From: Earliella scabrosa
Taxonomy: Eukaryota > Basidiomycota > Agaricomycetes > Polyporales > Polyporaceae
Length of the DNA stretch: 64,000 nucleotides
Assembly (NCBI GenBank): GCA_022605405.1
Contig: JABYQQ010000011.1
Location: 930,001 to 994,000 of the forward strand
Direction of reading: 5' to 3'
The notes under the pieces are model-generated. The model saw only the letters and a program-made list of their open reading frames with translations, searched no databases and was not told where the DNA came from. Positions 24,501 through 35,509 of this stretch are shown here, in pieces; position 1 is the stretch's first letter, and each line of letters begins with the position of its first letter. The position numbers were made by a program, and so were the translations under genes.

Positions 24501-25360
24501 TCAGCGGTGGCATACAATCTACACGCGATTATGCCCGTTTATACATGCCTGACGGCGCCCTTCAGGGTGTGCACACCTCGGCAGACCATTAGGACTGCGA
24601 ACAGGTTGTCGTTTCAGACCACAGATTGAGTCACGCCATGATGCAAAGTCAAGCAGAATAAGGGAGCGATATGGATCTGAGTCCTGCAGAAGACAACAGT
24701 GGATCCCCCGCTCCACGTTTCTCCAAGAAGTCGAGTGTATTGCGCGTCACTGTCAAGACATGGATTGGTAGCGTGTATCCGGACAACTCGATGGGAAGCG
24801 GAAGCACTCAGGCTATTCATCGCGCCAGATGGAGGCAGCGGAGTAACTCTGAGTCACGATGAGTGGCCGGGAGCTCATATGCATCACAGGTTGTATATAT
24901 CTTATATGGAAGCGTGACATCTCGCGGTCGACGGTACTGATTAGCATGCGGGTGAAAGGAAGCATCATGATAGCAGCTTGGACGCCGTACACTGGCACTG
25001 CAGCCCAGTGAGAGAAGGACATAGCATCGAGAGGCAGACGCTATATACCGTGACCAAGCGTCCATCTAGTCGTCGTCGCAAGGATCGAGGACCACTCCGC
25101 GACATTGCAAGTGCTCGGAGCACCGCTTGTGGTCAGATTACACGCCCCGTTGCGTACAAAGTGTGGTCGGCGCGCAACTCTTCGCATAGACAAACGATAA
25201 CAGTGTCTCCTATCCTCTCAATCAGGTTGATAGGGAGTTCGCATTCGTGGCCCAGCACAGCACGCTCGAGCTGGTATAGGGTACGGGGACAAACATATAT
25301 AGAAAGGAAAGGTAGACGTGATGATTCCCCATGTCAAGTTACAGGTACTAAGGCGTGCTA
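21516..25360. other. long gene-poor stretch with possible decayed fragments
   Basis: Almost 4 kb without a convincing gene. A minus-strand frame at about 22727-22900 (ASLQFLDLSG, SLMRFRGC) resembles a piece of an F-box/LRR protein, but no exon context could be built. The rest shows only short open frames. Confidence 0.4.
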
Positions 25361-27237
25361 TCACTCATGACGATAGTCCCGTGTCATCCAGCGTCCTCCC
25401 TCGCCGCTCTTCACCAAGGTCCAAGAAGCGTCCTTCATGTACTCGCGTTGGTACTCACAGCTGTGCGCTCGACAAGTCGTCACGATGACTCCCTTAGAGT
25501 GCACCGTGCACGCAAGCGATGACAGGGCGCCACAGCTGGGACATTGCAGAGGAAGCTCATGACCCCAAGGTTGAATAGTAGGGTGGGCCCAGACGTACTC
25601 CGCCACGTCTAGCGTCCCCTGCGATCCTGCCACCCCCCTGGTCATGATGACGACCGTCGTGTGCCGGGCCAGGTAGACGGAACTAGCCAGCAGCTCACCG
25701 ATGTGAGTGCGATCGAATCGAGACCCCTCGATGTAAACCTTGTGGACGAACGCTATAAAAAAAGGGACGCTGAGCGCGGCTTGAACCGCCACCGCCCCGA
25801 AGGCCAGCACGCGCTGCACATGCATTCTTGCGCCGCACGTTGGTGAGCGATTGGACGCAAAGAGGCACTCAGACTTGGACTCACCGTTCCCCGATCAATT
25901 TGAGGTCGTTCAGCTTGCCTGGCTTGGCAACCAATGAACCGCAACACAACAGCACCATGGTCACCTCGTGGCGCTGGCCTGCAGTTTGGAGCTTCTGGCA
26001 GATCGTATCGTTGAACCACTGCCACCAGCTCATCAGACTCGCCATGCGGATGGATGACCGGCAGACGCACCTCTTCAAGACTCATCGACGCTGCGTGTTC
26101 ACCGTAAAACAGGTCACCAGAAAGGTCTTCTGAGTGCGTGTATATGAAGAGCAACACGCGGGCGCGTTCGTAACTAGGGGAATGAGTCAGTACCCTATTG
26201 TATGTTAGGCAGGCGGGTTCTCGTACCGCTCTAACAGCGCGAGCTGTCTGTCGGTGGTCGCTTTGAAGCCATCGGCATCCTCGACGCACGTGAAGTTGTA
26301 CGGCGCGTCAACATAGATGAGATCACGAGCACGGGAGCCAGTGAAGTAGGCTTGTAAGGCCGCTTCTACCACCCGAGCTGGCGAGCCCCGGTCGTCGAGA
26401 GTGGCCAGGCGCACGTGCACGATGACGAGTGGTGTGGTGTTCACTCGGGCGTGTTGAGGTCGTCGGCCGCGCACACTGACCTCCATCCAGGTAGGGAGGG
26501 CCGGGATCCTCTTGCCATCGACGTGCTTATAGAGACCCTAGGAGTCGCCTGAGCATCAACACATGCAGAAGCGCGATGCAAGGGAAACGCTCACCCTGTA
26601 CGGCGCCGGGGCTATCTCCCGTCTGTCGGCAGTTACGTGGCACGAAGGGCACGTGTATGACAACGTAGCCAGGACCCCCTTATCGAGGGCAGCCGCCTCG
26701 GGGAGGTGGCACACACAGACAACACGGGCGCAGAGATCACATGCGAGAGTATGGCCGCCATTCTGACACAGGTAACAGTACTTCGGACGCGCTATGAGCA
26801 GTCGTATATGCTCGTAATGACTGCGTCCACTCACCTCGTCGTGGTGATCAAGCTGGACACGAGACTCGTCCGCAGTTGGGCGCGAGGATTCTAGAAGAGA
26901 TGGGAAGACGGTCGCTTTGCGAAGGGGCGAACGACTAAGCACACACTCACCTCGAACGATACCGGGTGTTGACGAGACGGCCCTTTGGCGGGTGGCGCGT
27001 GGAGCCCGTTGCTGGACCACGGCCTTCTTCGAACGAGAGAGACGCGTCGCCAGCGGTTCGTCATCAGAATCAGACGCGGCCCCGACCTGGTCGACCGTCA
27101 CAGAAGGTGTGCGACCAACTTGCAGGACAGCGTGAGCGCAATGGGGGACACGACGGCGAGCAAGACGACTCACGAAGCGGCATGCGGGGCGCCTTTTCTC
27201 CGGTGGACCTGCGTGCAGTCTGTTTGGTGCGCGCCAT
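25361..27237 (-). CDS. histone H3 tail-mimic protein with PHD-like zinc finger and putative His/Cys (CHAT/caspase-like) domain
   Basis: Eight exons give 495 aa with every phase consistent: 27174-27237, 26951-27118, 26835-26890, 26595-26780, 26227-26537, 26071-26173, 25885-26018 and 25361-25826. Residues 1-16 are MARTKQTARRSTGEKA. After Met removal, residues 1-8 equal histone H3 exactly and K14 is kept; K9 is Arg and K18 is Met. A Ser/Arg-rich linker follows. Residues 98-143 form a PHD-like finger: C98-x2-C101, C110-x2-C113, C118, H121 and C140-x2-C143. Residues 268-326 hold YTHSED...GDLFYG and VTMVLLCCG, where H275 and C322 could be a caspase/CHAT-type dyad (inference). The C terminus has WGHELPLQCPSCG and a later cysteine pair, a zinc ribbon. 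Related mushroom proteins are familiar to me as hypothetical; the function is unknown. Confidence 0.85.
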
Positions 27238-28370
27238 TAGTGCGTAGGCGTCTGGCGAGGAGTGGGGGGAAAGACCAGGAGGATGTGGATGTGTGCACTA
27301 CTTCTTTGCTCATGTGCGTGTTGACGTTCGTTTGTCGCGACATGCTCTTGGCGAGTACTCACGCGCACGCGTTGGGGCTTGGACTGGGTGCACACAAACG
27401 AACAAGTTACAACAAGCAACAAGCTCATCAGAACACTTCCCACGCTCCACCATCCCGCTACCGGCCAATCCGGCCCGACTGTTTACTTCTATTGCCAATC
27501 CTCAAGTTCCGAAAACTTATACTCATGCTCCTGTTGCAAGATGTCCGTAGAGTAATCGGACGCAGACGGACCGACGTCCAAAGAGTTAGTCGGCTGTCCC
27601 ACTCGCTCGTAAGTCGTGTGGGCCAGGGACTTTCTCCCGCATCAAAGGGGACGGGGCCGCCCTTCGTGTCGCGGTCCCATCTAACGAATCCATCATTGTC
27701 ACGTCACGTTTCGTGTCGCGGTCCCATCTACCCAGGCACGTATCATTGCCACACCGCCTTTCGTCTCCCGGTCCCATCTAACCGACCTGTCAGTTGATGA
27801 CGCCACTGCGGCCTGAAGTGTTCTAGCGGGCGCTCACAGTAAGTAGCATTGTAGCAATACTGAGTGCGCAGCTCGGCGACCATGGCGGTCCAGACACGTC
27901 TAGGCATGCGGAGTTGGTCTATCCAGCTTGCCCCGCTTGTCGCGGTACATGCGCAAGCAGCTGACCTATATCACGCTCGAAAGAACAGAAACTAACCACA
28001 TCCACAGGCGCCCGTGCGTGCCCACATACTTACTCCCTGGAAGGGAGGTCCGAGAGGACAGTCTTCGACCGACGGCAAAAATCGCAAGTGTGAGACCCTG
28101 TATTCACGATTTGGCCACCACCTCCGCAAATATGGGGCTCGAGACCATGGGCACAAGCGGGCGACCAACGTCACCGACGGCAACGAGAATGCAGCGAAAA
28201 TCTCTCACCTCACCACTCGCAGACACATCATGCTGGTAGAACAGGAGGATATGGAACGTGATACGAATATATTGACGGGTAGTCCAACTACATCGAGGGT
28301 AGCAGTACTACGCCATGCTGACGAGTCATCACACCCATCTGGAACCTACGATGATGCAAGCGAGTGACGT
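27238..28370. other. intergenic stretch with motif cluster
   Basis: About 1.1 kb upstream of the H3-mimic gene. No gene was recognised. It contains three copies of the GGTCCCATC motif (separate entry). Confidence 0.5.
27660..27782 (+). repeat. three GGTCCCATC motif copies
   Basis: Core motif at 27673, 27720 and 27770, about 50 bp apart. Each is preceded by TTCGTSTCSC and followed by TA. Confidence 0.75.
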
Positions 28371-29137
28371 GAGCGGGAGACCTCCCGACGAACAGCACGC
28401 GCGCACCGAAGGGTGCTCTCAGAAAGCATCAAGCAGCGGCCGTCGAGCGGGAGACCTCCCGACGAACAGCACGCGCGCACCGAAGGGTGCACTCGCCAAG
28501 CATCAAGCAGCGGCCGTGGAGCGGGAGACCTCCCGACGAACAGCACGCGCGCACCGAAGGGTGCACTCAGAAAGCATCAAGCCGCGGCCGTCGAGCGGGA
28601 GACCTCCCGACGAACAGCACGCGCGCACCGAAGGGTGCACTCGCCAAGCATCAAGCCGCGGCCGTCGAGCGGGAGACCTCCCGACGAACAGCACGCGCGC
28701 ACCGAAGGGTGCACTCGCCAAGCATCAAGCCGTGGCCGTCGAGCGGGAGACCTCCCGACGAACAGCACGCGCGCACCGAAGGGTGCACTCGCCAAGCATC
28801 AAGCCGCGGCCGTCGAGCGGGAGACCTCCCGACGAACAGCACGCGCGCACCGAAGGGTGCTCTCAGAAAGCATCAAGCCGCGGCCGTCGAGCGGGAGACC
28901 TCCCGACGAACAGCACGCGCGCACCGAAGGGTGCACTCGCCAAGCATCAAGCCGCGGCCGTCGAGCGGGAGACCTCCCGACGAACAGCACGCGCGCACCG
29001 AAGGGTGCTCTCAGAAAGCATCAAACAGCGGCCGTCGAGCGGGAGACCTCCCGACGAACAGCACGCGCGCACCGAAGGGTGCTCTCGTGTCCTATCAAGC
29101 AGCGGCCGTCGAGCGGGAGACCTCCCGACGAACAGCG
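28371..29137. repeat. 74-bp tandem satellite, about 10.4 copies
   Basis: The unit GGGAGACCTCCCGACGAACA... starts at 28375, 28449, 28523 and then every 74 bp to 29115, diverging at about 29138. Copies are nearly identical. The main difference is CTCAGAAAGC versus CTCGCCAAGC, scattered among units. Each unit has an internal GGGAG/CTCCC inverted pair and a GCACC-GAAG-GGTGC hairpin. Because 74 is not a multiple of three, all three plus-strand frames stay open across the array, so long open frames here are a by-product and not evidence of a protein. Confidence 0.92.
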
Positions 29138-29753
29138 GAATGTGCACTCAGGCTCAAGGCGAAGGCTGAGGTACCCGCACAACTATGGAACCACGACACA
29201 ATGATTGAAAGTGCGACTTACTCACTCATATGCAACACAACTGTCCCCTGCACCCGTTGACGTGGGGAGCGTCTCCTTTGAGGTTCGAGTGGTCGTCGCG
29301 CATGAGGACGATCAGGCAAGAAGTCTGAGCCGCGTATCTGGCGTGTCTAGGATATGAAGGCGGCGGTAAGAATCATCCAGGATGCAAGGCAGAAGTTGCA
29401 GATGCATGAGCGGGTGCAATACGAACTGGGAGGACTCGGAGGGCAAGGACAACCAGCACTTCCCGACTATTATTACCTGTGCGGAGCGTGAGCTCGGCTT
29501 ATGAAAGCAATTACGCAAGTTCGGATTACGATAGCACGGAGATTGCCGAGGTTCCCATTCAGATCAGGGCGCCAACCCCGCATCGTGAGTCCGCCAGTAC
29601 GCTCGGAACTTATTGGTATCGATCTTACGTCGGGAGTTGCCTCAATGCTGTATCGACATGCTCTTATCCGCATTGCACAAGTGTACACGCAATACGCGCA
29701 CGTTCATAGGCAGAGCGTATCTCAACCAAATTGCATACACCACACAACGCGAA
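29138..29753. other. intergenic stretch
   Basis: About 600 bp between the satellite and a minus-strand gene. Nothing was recognised. Confidence 0.45.
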
Positions 29754-30549
29754 CTACGGCGCGAGCAATACGACCTTCCCCTCCCTCAACTTCCTGGCAT
29801 ACCAGTGCTCCGCCTCCTGAAGCGTATCGAACGCCTGGTGAGCATTTCCGCGCACCCTGACGACATAATGCGCCATGTCGACCCATGCCTTCCAGATGCC
29901 GACCCTGACACCTGCCGTCACCACGTACCACTTCCCGCGGTGGTAGGGGTCGGCGTCGACGAAGTGTTGGTCTGATTCTGATGTCAGCATGCTTTCAGTC
30001 CTCTCCCCATTACGAAAGTGACTCACGCCGAGGGTTCCACGGCAGGCGGTTGCCAGGGTAGGGGGGTGGCGCAACGCCCTGGGCGATGTTGCCGGCCTCG
30101 GTCTCAGAGGCGTCGCCGTCGCCGTCGTCGTCATCGGAACCGACGATGGAGGGAGTCCCAGCGGGAAGTGGATGGACGTTGACGAGGGGCGTGGCCAAGG
30201 CAGACATCCCACCGTCGTCCGCCTCGGGAAGGTGTACTCCTAGCGCATTGCCGCTGCGCGGGGTGTTGGTTGGAGTCATCGGCGGCGAGAGGTTGCCTAC
30301 GGGCTGAGCTCCTCGCAGCCCGGGGCTCTGGACGCCACGACGCAGCGGCGCGGCCTCGTACCTGTTCCTCGTCGGCGACATCGACGGCGCGCTGCCGTTG
30401 AACACGGTGACGTTGGTCGCATTAATGATCACCCGCATGGCGTGCACCTCGCGATCCCTTTGGCCACCAGCACGAGGGGGGCGACGGAGCTGCCGGGCCT
30501 GGTTGCGGTCTAGTATCGCCTCGCCATCCTCCAGCCCGAGTACGGACAT
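29754..30549 (-). CDS. protein with RNase H1 N-terminal / caulimovirus viroplasmin-type domain
   Basis: Two exons (30027-30549 and 29754-29977) give 248 aa with consistent phase. The C-terminal 60 residues (GKWYVVTAGVRVGIWKAW, then AFDTLQEAEHWYARK) match the small hybrid-binding domain found at the N terminus of eukaryotic RNase H1 and named after caulimovirus viroplasmin (Pfam Cauli_VI). That domain binds RNA:DNA or double-stranded RNA. The N-terminal part is Pro/Ser/Thr-rich with an acidic run (DDDDGDGDASETEA) and looks disordered. No RNase H catalytic domain follows, so this is a stand-alone binding domain, common in basidiomycetes. The start is the first true ATG. Confidence 0.75.
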
Positions 30550-30750
30550 TGCAGATGTCAAGTCTGAGTCGGTCGACGCAGTGGCGAGGCGTATGTTGCT
30601 GCCGTCTGCAGCATGAATCAGTATGACAGGTCATATAGCGGGGTAAGTAACGCACTAGCGGACAACGGAGCGGGTGACTGCTCGCGCATCATAGAGCAAG
30701 GTGACGGCAAGAGGAGAAGGGGGAGGGCATGCGTTCGCAGGGATGCGCGG

Positions 30751-30758
30751 CTTTTATA
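30751..30758 (-). promoter_or_regulatory. TATA box upstream of viroplasmin-domain gene
   Basis: TATAAAAG on the minus strand, about 200 nt upstream of the ATG at 30549. Confidence 0.45.
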
Positions 30759-31305
30759 TCTCCCCCAGATCTATTTGATCCGATTTGAACCACCGACGGA
30801 GCCCCCGCGTGGACAGGCCGTCTCGCCAAGAGCGTCCCCCTCTATGAGTACGATGATATGTACTTCGCAGATATCGCCCACTACAGGAGCCCAATATGTA
30901 GTACATAGGAGGCGCATGCTACAGTGGCACGTATCCCATGAGTCCAGACGGACGCGAACGAACTATATGGACGCACCTCTACGTCTGCGCTTTGAGTACC
31001 GACACCCCGCTCCGTCCTCGTCCTATGAGGCTGGATGCTATCTCGTCGATGCATGGCCCAATTGCACCTAGAAATTCATGGTCAACCCCCTGCCTGATGC
31101 CGTTGAAGAGCGTGTCGATCTTGAGGGTGGTCTGAGCCCGCGAAGAGAGGGCACGCTTAGCGCGCTTGCAAGCTGTGGGGAGACGAAGGAATGCACGAGG
31201 GTAACACGAGATGGCTGCGAGGACGAATGTCAGTACGGCGGTAGAGGTGCCTAATCACTACCTCACTTGTGCTTGTTCTTCGACTCCTAGGAGAAGTGGA
31301 TGTCA

Positions 31306-31974
31306 CTAACGGTTGACCTTGACCTTGAAAATACCCTCCTCGAGGGTCGACAGCGACTGATCGGAGGTCCCTCCTCTGAGGTGGAAGATGAGCGCGTTGC
31401 GCTCACACTGGGTCGTCTTGTCGAGCCCGTATACCATAGGGACCGCGGAGCGACTGAGCACGTAGTACAGACGGCTAATCTCATGTCGCGGGGTCTCCGC
31501 CGGTCTAGGGAAGCACGACGCGATTGGTTGGGGGGCAGCAGACGAGGGCATGGGGCTCGGAGAAGCCGTGGCAGGTGGGAGGTTCGGCGGTCGCGCGAAC
31601 GTATTCACCACGACGACATGCAGAGTGTCCAACCCTGTCGTGCCCATCCTGGCCATGCGCTTGCGAGACAATGAGCTAGGTCCCGGCGGGTACCTGCCCG
31701 AGCTGGAAGAGTGGCGCTTTGCATGAGAAGACAGGGAAGGGGCGATGTGCATGGCGAGGGGTCGGAGAGGTTGACAAGCAGTCTCAAGCAGTCTGAGCCC
31801 GCCTCGACGTCCGTCGTGATAAGTGGTCGGAGAGGTTCTCCGGCGCAGACAAGCAGTCTGAGCACGCGCTCTCGACCTCGCCGACGTTGCCTCAGCCCTC
31901 GGCTGCCAGCGAATGGAGCAAGCCCGAGCCATGCCCTGAGCCCGTATGATCGTCGTCTGTTGGTTGCGCCTCAC
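31306..31974 (-). CDS. hypothetical protein, incomplete model
   Basis: A 223-codon open frame. Its last 60 residues ([41 protein letters not shown]) look protein-like; the first half is low-complexity and Arg/Ser-rich. Upstream exons between 32.0 and 32.9 kb are plausible (SLALVNGLATIERED at about 32.3 kb), but I could not join them. Product unknown. Confidence 0.35.
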   Translation of the reverse strand: MRRNQQTTIIRAQGMARACSIRWQPRAEATSARSRARAQTACLRRRTSPTTYHDGRRGGLRLLETACQPLRPLAMHIAPSLSSHAKRHSSSSGRYPPGPSSLSRKRMARMGTTGLDTLHVVVVNTFARPPNLPPATASPSPMPSSAAPQPIASCFPRPAETPRHEISRLYYVLSRSAVPMVYGLDKTTQCERNALIFHLRGGTSDQSLSTLEEGIFKVKVNR

Positions 31975-34344
31975 GCAGGGCCTGACTTCGAACTACAGAA
32001 CGACTCAAGCACTTCGGAGAGCCAGGGTGAGGCGGCGGAAAGGAGACGACGCGCGTGAGTAGCGGATTGCTGCCAAGAGTGTAAAATATGGACGGGGGAC
32101 GCATGGTAGCGACAGGGTGGCCGGGCGTGGTGGACATGTCAGTCTTCAAATTGACTCTGGACGAGTGCGTGAAGGTCCATGAGGTTGAGGCCGCCGTGAC
32201 CGTGATCGCGCCACTGAGAGACCATGTCAGTCGACCCATACGCTAGGCAGAGAATGCCAGTGGCGTACCAGTTCGTCTTCCCTCTCTATCGTAGCAAGTC
32301 CGTTCACGAGGGCTAGTGACACGGGCTCGTATCCGGTCATCCGGAGTCGAAGACCCCAGACAAAATGCGAAGGAAAGCTCACGATGCAGTTCCGTGCGTT
32401 GCTTGCTGGACGAACATACTTCAGCATCAAAGGCCATCGCACTCGCGGTTGATGAGACTAAGACGCAACGTCTATACAGCTACACGGCAGGACTGACGTT
32501 GGATAACTCAATACGCAGTGAACACCATGTATTTGCACAGTTCCATTCATTCACATTGCACAAACAATCGTAATGACGCCGATAGAGCAAATCACATTGT
32601 AGGGTGACCCAAGAGTCGAACGTGCAGGGTGGACTGTCTAGCAGCAGAATAGCGTACGGACCTTTGCCCATGACCTGTATCCTGCAAACCCCTCCCATGC
32701 TCGACCCTCCGATTCTTGCATTGTAGTCCGACGACGCTGGTGGTGACAAACGAGTCGCCAATGAAGAAAGGTGATATGACGGAGAGAGGTATGCAGAGCA
32801 CGACTGAAGACAGTGGTCAGGACTAAGTACAAGGCACAGACAAGCAACTTGCAAGTGGACCGGGCCCTGACGGCGTCTGAGAATGGTGGCCACGTGTCGG
32901 TTCGGGGGGACACACGGCGCTAAAGCGTTCAGGTTTCTTCTCTACACCTCGGCATGCAGAGCTGGGCACTACATACTTGGTACGGCCAAATAGACTGGCG
33001 ACTGTTCAAGATCGTGACCTCCCATGCGACTTCTCGACATATCGGCCTGACTTAGCTCACCTGCTCAACCTACCTGCCTAGACAACGGCATCCTGCTGCC
33101 ATAAGACCTTATGCCGTATGTCTGGCTATGTTGCACGTTCGTATGCACGCGGTCACTCTTCCCGGTAGTGATCCTCTCGACCGCACGCATTCTCACCATA
33201 GTCTCAGGGCACATGCAAGATCGCGCATCGTCCGCCACACAAGAGAGGCGAGTGGATATCATTTCAAGCGCTAACATCAGCGTATGTGTAGGTGGAAACG
33301 CCAACCAGACACGCTCATGATATCCGGCGCGGGAGTTTCGCGGGTGTCGAGTGAGATGTGGATGTGCTCAGATAGACCATCCGACGACAGCAGCGTTAGT
33401 CGTCGTGAATATGAGTTGATGACCTCAACAGGCTCAACGCGATGTTCCCACTTTGGCCTCGGCAGGCGCGAACAGGGAAACTTGGCAATATCAACGAAGG
33501 AACGGAGCACGCTACCCGACAGACGTCGTCCTGCGCCCGAGAAGTCTCCTCTCCGATTACAGCGACTGCGAATCTGCCGCCAGCTGACACAGAGCTTTCG
33601 TCGCGACTCGTGAATGCCGCAGCCGAATGAAAGGGAGCAAACACATGGCCACCAGTGGAACGACCTCGGAGTGCGGTTACGTTGCGAGACTTGGAGCTCG
33701 TGGGTCTGAATAGGTGCGAACGCGCGTCGCGTGTACCACAGGAGATGCAAGCAACTTAGCAGTCTGTCACATACACCCGGACAGGCCACAGGTACGGAAC
33801 ACCCGCTCTCGGGCGGCGAATTCGAACCGGAGGCAGGATTGTCCGACGAGAACTCGGCGGATTGGTCGTGTGAGGCGTGGATGCTTCTACGTGAGCTCCC
33901 AGGGGTGCGATCTTACGTGTCCGTCCCAGATCTTCCCTTTCGTGTCGCGGTCCCATCTAACTGACTTATCAGGAACCCGCCTTCGTGTCGCGGTCCCATC
34001 ACATCAGGGATCCCCCGTCGTGTCGCGGTCCCATCTAACTGACGCATCATCAGTGTCTCTTGGCGTTGTCCCCAGTGGATGTGTCCCTGCACACGACGGG
34101 GCATAGGCACCAACCACGCGCTCACGAGTGCCGAATGCGAAGGGGAGGCAGTACCGTCTGACGCAGTGAGGCGTTGCAGATGCATCTGCTCCGTTATGCA
34201 GGTGTCGAGGCTGAGTAGCAGGTATGCTGTCCTCTGCGCGCGTCCCCGATCTCCAACTGAAATCTCTGTAGTGGCACCGGTATGTTAGATTGTACGGTAC
34301 CCCCGTTCGTGTCGCGGTCCCATCTAATTCACGTATTCACATGA
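31975..34344. other. gene-poor stretch with motif copies
   Basis: About 2.4 kb. It has scattered protein-like minus-strand fragments (for example EPVEVINSYSRRLTLLSSDG at about 33.4 kb) that I could not assemble, plus the motif cluster listed separately. Confidence 0.35.
33935..34330 (+). repeat. four GGTCCCATC motif copies
   Basis: Core motif at 33949, 33992, 34027 and 34317. Each has the leader CGTGTCGC, and three of the four are followed by TAA (TAACTGAC twice). The same extended unit occurs at 27.7 kb. Confidence 0.75.
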
Positions 34345-34928
34345 CTACAATTCATCAGCCGACCACGCGTCGTCATCCGACCACAGGTGTTCCTCGTATC
34401 CCCCTTCGCCCCGACGGCCGCTTGTCGAGGGCTGCGTGTTTGAGAATCTTTCGGGAGGGTAGATGCTCCCGAAAGCTTCGAGGTTACGATCCTCCTCGGA
34501 TGTGATACTATCAGGCGTGGAGGGTCCGGCTGGCCACCGTGCACACAGGTCCTGTGGGATCACGTCCTGGGTTGGCATGTCAGTATCAGTCCGCGCTTCA
34601 GAGGCCGTGTATCATGGTTCAATGGCGTACTCACCGCCGCGCGGCGTTGAACCCATGCTATCAGATTGAGCAGCTCGTCGGTACAGTCAACCGGGGTAGC
34701 GTCCGATGACATGGCTACCAATCGTTCCACTAGCTGCGGCCACAACATACAGCTCTCATGGGTGTTGACGTGGAGGAACCCCAACACCGCCAGAAGCCCA
34801 CGAAGGCCATCCTGTTGACGGGCCGAAAGGGCGTCCCATATCTTCTGCTCCTCAAGCTGGACGCGTAATTGTGTCCACTCGCTAGGATCGGTGTCTACGG
34901 CAGCCCTCAGGTCGTGGGGCAGCGGGTG
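34345..34928 (-). CDS. hypothetical acidic protein, N terminus unresolved
   Basis: Two exons (34635-34928 and 34345-34566, phase 0) give 171 aa. The upstream exon begins after a GTAG acceptor, so at least one N-terminal exon is missing from the model. The first part looks helical (LRAAVDTDPSEWTQLRVQLEEQ, WPQLVERLVAM, LLNLIAWVQRR). The C terminus is acidic and probably disordered (SEEDRNLEAFG, EEHLWSDDDAWSADEL). I do not recognise a family. It lies on the same strand as the next three genes. Confidence 0.55.
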
Positions 34929-35004
34929 CTACGTACCGCAAGCTGCTCATTGAGCCCACAAGTACGCCTGATTTGAGGGAAAATATCGTACCGTCAAGCA
35001 TGCC

Positions 35005-35407
35005 TTATGCGTCCAGATCCTCAGGCTCAGCGCCGTCATCCTCCAGCCCCCATCCTCTTCCTCTCCTTTCACGATGATGCTGACCTTCGGCGGGGAAACG
35101 AAAGCGCCTTTCAAAGGCATCGCGCAGATAGGAAATGGTCCGGGGATTGTAAGAGGGGGTATAGCCGTGAGGTGTAACAGTGCGCACGAAGGCGAGTCTG
35201 AAGATAGGGAGGTCGCCCCTCGGTGATTCGGTGAGTGCAGACTTTTATCCCCGCCAACGCGATATCGGCTACATTCCTCATTTCCTCATCACCTGATCGC
35301 ATTGCTTGGCTGGCGTGAGACCACATACCTCTTGCTGTCCACTTTCTGTGTCCTCGCGCAGAAGCGCCGCTCGAAGGCCCTTCCTGGTCCGACAGCGCGC
35401 GCGACAT
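35005..35407 (-). CDS. small hypothetical protein, exon structure unresolved
   Basis: The start is probably ATG 35407 (MSRALSDQEGPSSGAS, then GDEEMRNVADIALAG). A protein-like end in another frame (YTPSYNPRTISYLRDAFERR, then an acidic tail ending EPEDLDA) stops at 35005. The two parts need an intron near 35190-35240 whose boundaries I could not settle. Function unknown. Confidence 0.4.
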
Positions 35408-35509
35408 CGTCACGACGGTCATGGGTAGACAACGACAATAGAGGCATTCCAGTACTCGTTTCGTACAACTCTAGTGAAGAACACGACGGCTAATACATTT
35501 CCATCCTTC

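Noticed and set aside
27174..27237. Possibility that the MARTKQTAR exon is part of a histone H3 gene or H3 pseudogene
   Set aside because: No histone-fold sequence follows, the exon has its own donor and joins in phase to a zinc-finger protein, and departures from H3 begin at residue 9.
28315..29260. Three long overlapping plus-strand frames and several minus-strand frames across the tandem array
   Set aside because: They arise because a 74-bp unit without stops repeats out of frame. Codon content is just the repeat read three ways, and there are no start or splice contexts.
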